A DNA stretch of 6,491 bases from Stigonema ocellatum SAG 48.90 = DSM 106950 (lineage in GTDB: Bacteria > Cyanobacteriota > Cyanobacteriia > Cyanobacteriales > Nostocaceae), in assembly GCA_016903675.1 (NCBI GenBank), contig JADQBA010000275.1:1-6491 (forward strand), given 5' to 3'. Positions within the stretch are counted from its first letter, which is position 1. Each line of letters opens with the position of its first letter. This document shows, one piece after another, positions 1-4,539 of this stretch. A model generated the notes under the pieces. It did no database searches and was not told the DNA's origin. It saw only the letters and a list, made by a program, of their open reading frames with translations. The translations under genes and the position numbers were made by a program.

Positions 1-141
1 AGCAACGGAGTTCAAAATTCATATAAAAACGATAGATAACGCCTTAGTGATGCTTGTAAAGCAAGACGTTCTTATTCGTAAAGACAAGGGATTATATTTA
101 GGAAATCCGCTCTTATTTGGAAAGGGAGAATGGAAAGATAT
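1..141. repeat. Terminal redundancy, left copy (circle closure)
   Basis: These 141 bases are identical to the last 141 bases of the window (6351-6491), and the coding frame of the replication gene stays open across the join. This is the usual mark of a circular molecule reported as a linear contig. The unit circle is therefore 6350 bp. The overlap length equals a large k-mer size used by some metagenome assemblers; that explanation is an inference. Confidence 0.96.
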
Positions 142-235
142 TAGAGAACTGAGATTAACAATTCACTATACTAAGGAAGGTCGTACTATGACTGCTGAGG
201 TATTGCAGGAGGAAGAGGAACCTGAATTAGTATAG
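1..235 (+). CDS. RepL-like replication initiator Rep2, C-terminal part (begins at 6115, across the join)
   Basis: This is the 3' part of a 156-residue protein whose ATG is at 6115; the frame enters the window with the codon starting at base 2 and ends at TAG 233-235. An internal ATG at 47 is not the real start. The part here covers about residues 80-156: the end of a helix-turn-helix (IATEFKIHIKTIDNALVML), a beta-wing (LIRKDKGLYLGNPLLFGKGEW) and an acidic tail (EEEEPELV). The wing ending in Asn-Pro and followed by a basic/aromatic stretch is typical of RepL-type plasmid initiators. It would bind the iterons at 5982-6105 to start replication. The 124-bp structured element follows the stop directly. 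RepL assignment is by pattern, not by search; another winged-helix plasmid initiator family is possible. Confidence 0.85.
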   Translation, partial: ATEFKIHIKTIDNALVMLVKQDVLIRKDKGLYLGNPLLFGKGEWKDIRELRLTIHYTKEGRTMTAEVLQEEEEPELV

Positions 236-359
236 ATAAAGCCATTAGCTAAAACGGAAGTCGGCTCTGGGGAGGCCCAACCGAGCAGGGATAAGCTAAT
301 CCACGTACAACCGTGCGTTGCCCCGATCTTGATAGCTCCAAGCCAGATCGGGGCTTTTT
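236..359 (+). ncRNA. Conserved 124-bp structured element with terminator, copy 1 (after rep2)
   Basis: It matches 3343-3466 at 123 of 124 positions, although the rep genes before the two copies have little similarity. It can fold into four parts: an outer ATTAGCT/AGCTAAT pair (244-250 with 294-300) enclosing a GCTCTGGG hairpin (264-271 with 276-279 and 283-286), a small CACG/CGTG hairpin (302-305 with 312-315), and an intrinsic terminator (320-329 with 345-354) followed by five T. No open frame explains the conservation. It may be a structured 3' UTR, a small RNA that controls copy number, or a single-strand origin. The terminator part is firm; the RNA role is inferred. Confidence 0.6.
320..359 (+). 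terminator. Rho-independent terminator after rep2
   Basis: A 10-bp perfect stem (GCCCCGATCT, 320-329, with AGATCGGGGC, 345-354) has a 15-base loop and is followed by TTTTT. It ends the rep2 transcript about 100 bases after the stop codon. A CTTG/CAAG pair can extend the structure inside the loop. Confidence 0.88.
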
Positions 360-369
360 GTATTAGAAA

Positions 370-459
370 TTATTCTTTTTCCAGCCACTTGCGAAGTATG
401 ACCCGACATATACCGACCAAAGTAAGCGCTCCTAACAACCAGAGAAAAAGGTCTTCCAT
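370..459 (-). CDS. Possible 29-residue single-pass membrane peptide
   Basis: On the minus strand an ATG at 459 opens a 29-codon frame ending in TAA at 370. The peptide starts MEDLFLWLLGALTLVGIC and ends in a charged RVILRKWLEKE segment: an acidic N-terminus, one hydrophobic helix (about residues 4-19) and a basic, tryptophan-containing tail. That layout recalls short membrane toxins of the Fst/Ldr type I class, but the Pro-containing core of those families is missing and no antisense RNA could be identified. No clear ribosome site or promoter was seen. It lies only beside copy 1 of the 124-bp element, not copy 2. It could equally be a chance frame in spacer DNA. Confidence 0.3.
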   Translation of the reverse strand: MEDLFLWLLGALTLVGICRVILRKWLEKE

Positions 460-496
460 AGTTTATAAGGTGTCTGCGACGCGTCTTTTAATTAAT

Positions 497-531
497 AGGT
501 TTTTTTTAGGCATATCCCACCCCAACTGTAC
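497..531 (-). repeat. 35-bp junction site, copy A
   Basis: This is the exact reverse complement of the site after mob1 (2554-2588). It reads AGGTTTTTTTTAGGCATA followed by TCCCACCCCAACTGTAC on the plus strand. It lies at the 3' side of the response regulator gene, whose stop codon is ten bases away. The bases just beyond it (532-536) extend it into a 14-bp palindrome, CAACTGTACAGTTG. It marks the boundary between the rep block and the cargo block. Confidence 0.85.
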
Positions 532-540
532 AGTTGTACG

Positions 541-978
541 TTAACCATGATAGCCTTTAATGCTACTGGGAGTGCTCGCAATATCAAACCAAAATTGACA
601 TAGCAGTTCCATATGATTGGTTAATCGTTCAAAACTGGATGGCTTGATAATAAACCCATTGGCTCCAATCTGATAGGCTCTTGAAACATCTGGCTTATAA
701 CTAGACACCGTCAACATCACCACAGGAATTGTCTTATATTTTTCAGATGTCTTTAGTGCTTCTAGTACTTGAAAACCGTTAGTGCCAGGCATGTTGATGT
801 CCAAAAGAATTACACTAGGCTGCTGATGTACAGCAAGCCAATTAAATAGCTCAGTTCCGCTTTGAAGTCCACTAAGCTGACAAGCAAATGTGGAATTTGC
901 CATGGAGTGTTCTACCAGGTAAATATAATCGGGGTCGTCATCGACGATTACAATTCGGTTCTTGCTGTTCATTTTCAT
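541..978 (-). CDS. Stand-alone response regulator (REC domain only, Rcp1/CheY type)
   Basis: This 145-residue protein is a single receiver domain with no output domain. The family's key residues are all present: the acidic pocket D14-D15 (in VIVDDDP), the phospho-acceptor D60 (in LLDINMPG), T90 (in MLTVSS) and K112 (in IIKPSS). It should accept a phosphate from a histidine kinase and signal by binding a partner protein. No kinase is encoded on the plasmid, so the partner must be chromosomal. It starts MKMN, so the true start could be either of two ATGs six bases apart. It occupies the cargo slot between junction site A and oriT1 and points away from the relaxase. It is unusual as the only cargo of a small plasmid. 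Domain assignment is firm; the pathway is unknown. Confidence 0.93.
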   Translation of the reverse strand: MKMNSKNRIVIVDDDPDYIYLVEHSMANSTFACQLSGLQSGTELFNWLAVHQQPSVILLDINMPGTNGFQVLEALKTSEKYKTIPVVMLTVSSYKPDVSRAYQIGANGFIIKPSSFERLTNHMELLCQFWFDIASTPSSIKGYHG

Positions 979-1107
979 CTTAAGAGGAAGATATGTGGTT
1001 GATTTTGACGCAAGTACGATGTCTAGTGGATAAATTTCAAAATAAGGAACACTTAGTTTATAAAAACTGACAAAAATCAGCTTATCTTCTCAACAAAGTA
1101 TTTTTTT
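979..1107. other. Upstream region of the response regulator
   Basis: This AT-rich stretch of 129 bases separates the response regulator from oriT1 and must hold the promoter of the minus-strand gene. No convincing pair of Bacteroidota promoter boxes was seen; a partial TATTTTG lies about 60 bases before the start codon. A small CTGA/TCAG hairpin with a T-run on the minus strand lies near 1060-1080. Nothing else can be supported. Confidence 0.35.
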
Positions 1108-1200
1108 GCGGCCCGGTTCTTTTACAGAAGTATAACGCACTATACTTTGCCCTGCCTGACACCTCCCTTCGGTCGGGTCAGGCAGGGCAAAGTGCGCGCC
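1108..1200 (-). other. oriT: oriT1, pMV158-like transfer origin
   Basis: On the minus strand the sequence AAAGTATAGTGCG/TTATACTT closely matches the remembered nic region of pMV158 (AAAGTATAGTGTG/TTATAC), the substrate of MobV relaxases. The predicted nick is between 1136 and 1135 on the minus strand. Next to it is a perfect 16-bp inverted repeat (1145-1160 with 1177-1192) with a 16-base loop. The outer CGC/GCG bases (1136-1138 and 1194-1196) reproduce the pMV158 layout of an imperfect long hairpin. The relaxase gene starts 40 bases beyond it. The sequence match is visible here; nicking is inferred from the family. Confidence 0.88.
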
Positions 1201-1235
1201 CTCCGGGACCATTAGAACAAAGGGGAAGAAAAAGT

Positions 1236-2549
1236 ATGAAAGCAGTTTGTCGAGTCGCCAAAGTGAAAGGAGCCGGAAGCATAGGCGGCAAGTCTGATCA
1301 CAATTACCGTCAGGGTCATGTACCCAATGCCGACCCCGATCGGCTGCACCTCAATCAGGAGTACGTCCTCAACTATGAGAATTTAGCCAAGGCGATTCAG
1401 GCTCAACTCGATCATGCCGGCCTTCATCATGTCCGAAAGGATGCCGTTAAGGGCATGGAATTCATTCTCACGGCCAGCCCGGAAGCGTTCAAACGTGATC
1501 AGAACGGCCAGTGCGTTGATGACTACCGGCAATCCGATTGGGTAAAGGCCAATCTGGACTTCATGAAAAAGCAGTACGGCTCTAACCTGGTCGCTTTCAC
1601 TCTGCACCAGGACGAGAAGACGCCCCACATTCACGCCATCGTTGTTCCTATCACTGAAGACAAACGACTTTGCGCAAAGGAGCTCTTCACACCTAAAACT
1701 CTACGCCAACTCCAGACTGATTACGCGGCGGCCATGAAACCGTTTGGGTTGGAAAGGGGAATAGAAGGCAGCCGGGCGCAGCATGTGGACATGAAGCATA
1801 TTTATGGCCTCCAACAACAGGAGCGGCAAACTATCGAGAAGGATTTACAACCCATTCAGACGATCAAGGTACCCTTAACCATCGACAAGCCTGGTCCGCT
1901 GGATCTGTTGAATCTGGAACGTTGGAAACAACAGCAGGAAGCCAAAATCAATGCTGAACACAATCGCAGGCTCGACGAAATCAAACAAGCCGCTGAGAAG
2001 GCCCTAAAAGCGGCCGTAGCAAACGCAACTGCTAAAGAGCAGGAGAAAGTACTCGCTCAACGACTGACCACCTCAGAGGGCCTAAAACAGACCAATTTCG
2101 AGAAAGCCAAAAAAACAGGGGAAGAGCTGGCCACCACGACCAGCAAGATTGACCAGATAGCCGTACTGTTGGATGAAAAGCGACTAAATCCGAAGTGGAG
2201 TGAGGGTCGGGCTGACCACCTGCGCAGTAAGATACTGCCGAAGATGGAAGCGGATATCCTGGAGTGTTTAAAAGAGCGCCTAACAGACGATAATGATTTT
2301 AACCCCAGGCTTGAAAAGAAGGGGTACAAAATCCTGAAAGATGCCAAAGGGACGTTTTACCTGACTGATCCGAAGACCGAAGTGCGGCTTAACCTGGTTA
2401 CGGCTCAGATCAAAGGTGAATTTTTGAGCGAACTAGTTCATGAAACGGTACAAAGGGGAATAAAAGAAGAGCAACAAGAAAAACAGAAGAAGGCCCAGAA
2501 GCCCGAAGTCAAGAACGACCAAAATCGGGGTTACAAGATCCGGCGTTAA
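1236..2549 (+). CDS. MobV-family relaxase (Mob/Pre), copy 1
   Basis: This 437-residue relaxase would nick oriT1 and pilot the single strand during mobilization by a helper conjugation system. The N-terminal half is a Mob_Pre domain. HNYR at residues 22-25 places a histidine at the same position as the nucleophile H22 of pMV158 MobM. HQDEKTPHIH at 124-133 is the metal-binding HxDExxPHxH motif. Residues from about 220 to 310 are rich in Lys, Glu, Gln and Ala and probably form a long coiled coil; a conserved C-terminal segment (about 340-415) and a variable basic tail follow. An AGGGGAAG stretch before the ATG may help set the start. Its oriT is immediately upstream and junction site B follows the stop by four bases. 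It has the same length as copy 2 with no gaps, and about 50 residues differ. Confidence 0.95.
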   Translation: MKAVCRVAKVKGAGSIGGKSDHNYRQGHVPNADPDRLHLNQEYVLNYENLAKAIQAQLDHAGLHHVRKDAVKGMEFILTASPEAFKRDQNGQCVDDYRQSDWVKANLDFMKKQYGSNLVAFTLHQDEKTPHIHAIVVPITEDKRLCAKELFTPKTLRQLQTDYAAAMKPFGLERGIEGSRAQHVDMKHIYGLQQQERQTIEKDLQPIQTIKVPLTIDKPGPLDLLNLERWKQQQEAKINAEHNRRLDEIKQAAEKALKAAVANATAKEQEKVLAQRLTTSEGLKQTNFEKAKKTGEELATTTSKIDQIAVLLDEKRLNPKWSEGRADHLRSKILPKMEADILECLKERLTDDNDFNPRLEKKGYKILKDAKGTFYLTDPKTEVRLNLVTAQIKGEFLSELVHETVQRGIKEEQQEKQKKAQKPEVKNDQNRGYKIRR

Positions 2550-2553
2550 CCCC

Positions 2554-2588
2554 GTACAGTTGGGGTGGGATATGCCTAAAAAAAACCT
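2554..2588 (+). repeat. 35-bp junction site, copy B
   Basis: This is identical in 35 of 35 bases to copy A but faces the other way, so A and B bracket the cargo-oriT-mob1 block as inverted repeats. It starts four bases after the mob1 stop. The CCCC before it can pair with the GGGG within it (loop GTACAGTT), and a larger AACCCCGTA/TACGGGGTT pair encloses the whole site (2548-2556 with 2587-2595). Confidence 0.85.
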
Positions 2589-2693
2589 ACGGGGTTTGGG
2601 GCGGTAAGCCCCAATCACTAAAAACAAATCCGCTTAAAAAACGGAGTCTGCGACGCTGTAAAAAGTGTGTAATAGTAGATAGAGAGAGAGAGA
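2589..2693. other. Spacer between mob1 and origin 1
   Basis: It holds no supported gene. A TGGGGC-GGTAA-GCCCCA hairpin lies at about 2598-2614, but no T-run follows it on the plus strand. On the minus strand it precedes the T-run of junction site B by about 11 bases. A short GA repeat lies near 2680-2692, just before the origin palindromes. Confidence 0.4.
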
Positions 2694-2866
2694 CACTATA
2701 AATAATTGATAATCAATTATTTATAGTGATTGCAATCACATCAGTATTGTGATGATCATCACAATAGCTGATTGTGATCTGTTTTTGACCTAATCACATG
2801 GAAAAGTGTGCAAATCACTTGTTCATGTGTGAAAAGCACTTAGATTTGTGACGCTAATCACATTGA
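2694..2866 (+). other. Iteron origin 1 (rep1 binding region)
   Basis: This AT-rich region has nested symmetry. A 35-bp element with perfect 17-bp arms (2694-2710 and 2712-2728) runs into a 14-bp palindrome GTGATTGCAATCAC (2726-2739) and a 22-bp perfect palindrome (2745-2766). Direct repeats follow: AATCAC or AAGCAC cores start at 2792, 2813, 2834 and 2856, spaced 21, 21 and 22 bases, so they lie on one face of the helix. Each of the first three units also ends in a GTGTG or TTGTG motif. This is the arrangement of initiator binding sites. The last core lies ten bases before the rep1 start, so Rep1 probably also represses its own gene. The origin role is inferred from position and repeats. Confidence 0.75.
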
Positions 2867-2870
2867 AATT

Positions 2871-3359
2871 ATGGTTCACGAAAAGGACAATGTTAACTTC
2901 GATACTGGAGAAATCAAGCGAGTGAATGCCAACTTCGTACAGTTGTACGATGACCATTTAGACTTGATTATGCTCATGACAAAGGAGAATCCAACGGCCT
3001 TGAATGTCTTTCTTTGGGTTGTCAAATACATGGATAATCGAAATGCTTTAGTAGCAAGTCAGCAGGCAATAGCAGACAATTTGGGATTGCATAAGAATAC
3101 AGTTTATCTCGCTATTAAGTACCTAAAGGAGAAGAAAGCATTGACCGTTTTCAGGTCAAGTAACACACATATTTTTGCATTGAATGCTCAAATAGTATGG
3201 AGAGATACAGCAGAAGCTAAGAAATTTGCCCACTTCGATGCTAAAGTATTCATCTCAGAATTTGAGCAACAAGAGGAAGACAAACCATTATTTGATACGC
3301 AGTTAGTAGGACACGTTAAGCCACGGCCAACGAAAAAGCGTAATAAAGCCATTAGCTAA
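2871..3359 (+). CDS. RepL-like plasmid replication initiator Rep1
   Basis: This 162-residue basic protein has a winged-helix DNA-binding core. A helix-turn-helix lies at about residues 61-83 (LVASQQAIADNLGLHKNTVYLAI), then a recognition-helix extension and a beta-wing ending HIFALNAQIVWR (about 100-111). The N-terminus contains FDTGEIKRV and FVQLYDDHLDL, which line up with ETGELQV and YVKLYLADIEL in Rep2. Length and layout fit RepL-type initiators of about 160 residues. It should bind the upstream iterons to start replication. The ATG is placed by the iteron array ending just before it. The last five codons and the stop (KAIS end) lie inside the conserved 124-bp element. The gene is poorer in GC than the relaxases. 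Family name is by pattern; a related winged-helix Rep family is possible. Confidence 0.85.
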   Translation: MVHEKDNVNFDTGEIKRVNANFVQLYDDHLDLIMLMTKENPTALNVFLWVVKYMDNRNALVASQQAIADNLGLHKNTVYLAIKYLKEKKALTVFRSSNTHIFALNAQIVWRDTAEAKKFAHFDAKVFISEFEQQEEDKPLFDTQLVGHVKPRPTKKRNKAIS

Positions 3360-3466
3360 AACGGAAGTCGGCTCTGGGGAGGCCCAACCGAGCAGGGATA
3401 AGCTAATCCACGTACAACCGTGCGTTGCCCCGATCTTGATAGCTCTAAGCCAGATCGGGGCTTTTT
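3343..3466 (+). ncRNA. Conserved 124-bp structured element with terminator, copy 2 (after rep1)
   Basis: It differs from copy 1 (236-359) at one base, T at 3446 for C at 339. That base sits in a loop-extending CTTG/CAAG pair where T still allows a G-U pair in RNA. Unlike copy 1 it overlaps the preceding rep gene, whose final codons and TAA (3357-3359) lie within it. It has the same four-hairpin layout. Near identity next to rep genes that share little sequence implies strong selection or recent exchange by recombination. Confidence 0.6.
3427..3466 (+). terminator. Rho-independent terminator after rep1
   Basis: A perfect 10-bp stem (3427-3436 with 3452-3461) is followed by TTTTT. A second hairpin directly after it (CGTG, 3467-3470, with CACG, 3480-3483) is followed by AGG and seven T that belong to junction site C, so a backup terminator is possible. 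Confidence 0.88.
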
Positions 3467-3483
3467 CGTGTCCTACGGCCACG

Positions 3484-3517
3484 AGGTTTTTTTAGGCATA
3501 TCCCACCCCAACTGTAC
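3484..3517 (-). repeat. Junction site, copy C (34 bp)
   Basis: It matches copy A in sequence and direction, with one T fewer in the T-run. It lies between the rep1 terminator and the 3' end of the metal-transport cargo. Read on the minus strand, CCTC before the core faces GGGG within it and can pair with one G-U wobble. Confidence 0.82.
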
Positions 3518-3538
3518 GAGGAAAAATAGCGCGAATAA

Positions 3539-3748
3539 CTAAGAACAACAGCTCTTATTCTCTTGGAGAGGGGGGCACTTCATCGTACCGTACGAGCAAA
3601 ATACACAGCAGTCGCCAGCTAATGGACGTAATACAGTGTGACAGTTCGTGCATTCATAAAAGAATTGGCAAGCATCAGTGGGCATTATCTCAGTTTTGAC
3701 ATAACTGCACTGAGGGCAAGTAATTGTGGATTCTAGCACAAGGGCCAT
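3539..3748 (-). CDS. GDCCVxC-domain cysteine-rich small protein
   Basis: This 69-residue protein has 11 cysteines. Two CxxC pairs (C11/C14 and C33/C36) suggest a zinc-ribbon-like fold. They are followed by the diagnostic GDCCVFC motif (45-51), a C58-Pro-Pro and a C-terminal CC pair (67-68). It belongs to the GDCCVxC (seleno)protein group that is often found beside mercury genes; this copy uses cysteine throughout. It starts six bases after the last base of the merTP stop codon, so the two are surely co-transcribed. A role in binding or passing on thiophilic metal is plausible but unproven. Confidence 0.85.
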   Translation of the reverse strand: MALVLESTITCPQCSYVKTEIMPTDACQFFYECTNCHTVLRPLAGDCCVFCSYGTMKCPPLQENKSCCS

Positions 3749-3753
3749 ACTAC

Positions 3754-4329
3754 TTAATTTGTCTTAACACTTACAACCTGATAACCTGTGGCGGCTACTG
3801 CTTTCTTAATCTCAGCCGTTGATGTTTGCTTAGGGTCATACTTGACTACTGCGTTACCCTGCTGATAAGATACTTTGGTTTCAGCAATTCCTTTTAGCTT
3901 ACCTACCTCGCTTTTTACATGATGCTCACACCCCTCGCAGGTCATACCCTTAATGGTCACGTAAGCAATTTGTTGAGCCGGTTTGCCCGATTGTTGGGTA
4001 ATCTGGTTCTTATCCTGGTAAAGCAAATTAGAGTAAGCAGGAAATGTTAGTAACAGTACCGCCATTGCTGTCATTATCCCTAAAAATCTTCTCGTCTGCC
4101 AGAAGCTAAGTTTAGCGGGAGTGCATCCACAGGCATCCTTTGTAGTTGGTCTGAGTTGGTTGTACCAAGCCCATCCCAAAGCTCCGATGGAAAGAGTAAT
4201 AGTGTAAGGCCGTGCTGTTTCTAGCCATCCTAACGAACCAGCCATACCCCCCAATGCTAACAAGGGAGCGATACAGCATAGAGAGGATGTAAAGGCGGTT
4301 ATAATACCGAGCAGACCAGTTGCTTTCAT
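3754..4329 (-). CDS. merTP: MerTP-type fused mercuric transport protein
   Basis: This 191-residue inner-membrane protein joins a MerT-like half to a MerP-like half. Three hydrophobic segments lie at about residues 5-33, 41-57 and 82-103. The first carries the vicinal pair C18-C19 (SSLCCIAPLL) that takes Hg(II) in MerT, and a second pair, C67/C69, lies in the loop after helix 2. Residues about 121-188 form a heavy-metal-associated domain with the GMTCEGC motif (C131 and C134), the MerP equivalent, probably periplasmic. It would import Hg(II) or another soft metal. No merA, merB or merR/arsR-type regulator is on the plasmid, which is odd because uptake without reduction should raise sensitivity. 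It may depend on chromosomal genes. Confidence 0.92.
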   Translation of the reverse strand: MKATGLLGIITAFTSSLCCIAPLLALGGMAGSLGWLETARPYTITLSIGALGWAWYNQLRPTTKDACGCTPAKLSFWQTRRFLGIMTAMAVLLLTFPAYSNLLYQDKNQITQQSGKPAQQIAYVTIKGMTCEGCEHHVKSEVGKLKGIAETKVSYQQGNAVVKYDPKQTSTAEIKKAVAATGYQVVSVKTN

Positions 4330-4411
4330 TACTTAGAGAGATGTAAGTCAGTGAAAGCAAAGTTAGTCAATAAAGCTTAGAACGCTTTTTTTTGGCGGAT
4401 CGGTAGTTTTT
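4330..4411 (-). promoter_or_regulatory. Upstream region of merTP with a possible -7 box
   Basis: On the minus strand, TAACTTTG (4358-4365) matches the Bacteroidota -7 consensus TAnnTTTG and lies 28 bases before the merTP start. No clear TTTG -33 box sits 19-21 bases further upstream, so the call is weak. No operator-like dyad was found. Confidence 0.35.
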
Positions 4412-4505
4412 CGCAGCCCGGTTCTTTTACAGAAGTATAACGCACTATACTTTGGTCTGCCTGACACCTCCCTTCGGTCGTTCTCAGGCAGACCAAAGTG
4501 CGCGC
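4412..4505 (-). other. oriT: oriT2, pMV158-like transfer origin
   Basis: The nic region is identical to oriT1, with the predicted nick between 4441 and 4440 on the minus strand. The adjacent inverted repeat has 15-bp perfect arms (4450-4464 with 4484-4498). Two stem bases differ from oriT1 on the left (GT for CC) and the paired two differ on the right (AC for GG), so pairing is kept. The conserved block starts at about 4412 (GCAGCCCGGTTCTTTTACAG). Confidence 0.88.
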
Positions 4506-4539
4506 CCTATGGGACTACTAAACAGAGGGGGAAAAAAGT

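Noticed and set aside
47..235. A separate 62-residue gene starting at the ATG at 47
   Set aside because: The frame is open through base 2 and continues from the ATG at 6115 across the circle join, so this is the C-terminal part of Rep2.
236..359. Structured element as an integron attC site
   Set aside because: A GCCCAAC that could serve as one core is present, but no matching GTTRRRY partner sits at the other end of the fold, and there is no integrase.
236..459. A full type I toxin-antitoxin locus with convergent RNAs
   Set aside because: The terminator at 320-359 has a T-run on the plus strand only, and no antisense promoter could be shown; only the small peptide frame is kept, at low confidence.
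497..531. Junction site as a dif/pdif site for XerC and XerD
   Set aside because: It lacks the two 11-bp arms around a 6-bp spacer, and nothing resembles the usual TTATGTTAAAT arm. A different recombinase remains possible.
329..544. A 71-residue plus-strand frame
   Set aside because: It begins inside the terminator stem and runs through junction site A and the spacer; its sequence shows no domain and is explained by conserved non-coding elements.
1383..1634. Minus-strand frames inside mob1 and mob2 (also 2057-2347, 2433-2627 and 5520-5705)
   Set aside because: They are antisense shadows of the relaxase genes or of the junction site, with no start context or recognizable domain.
497..2588. 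A-B block as a transposon with terminal inverted repeats
   Set aside because: No transposase lies within it, no target-site duplication flanks it, and the same sites also border the other block in the same way.
472..2656. The 11-base word GTCTGCGACGC at 472-482 and 2646-2656
   Set aside because: It lies outside junction sites A and B at different distances and is too short to support a separate function.
4112..4360. An 82-residue minus-strand frame overlapping merTP
   Set aside because: It is another frame of the merTP gene and its upstream region; the merTP frame has clear domains and cysteine motifs.
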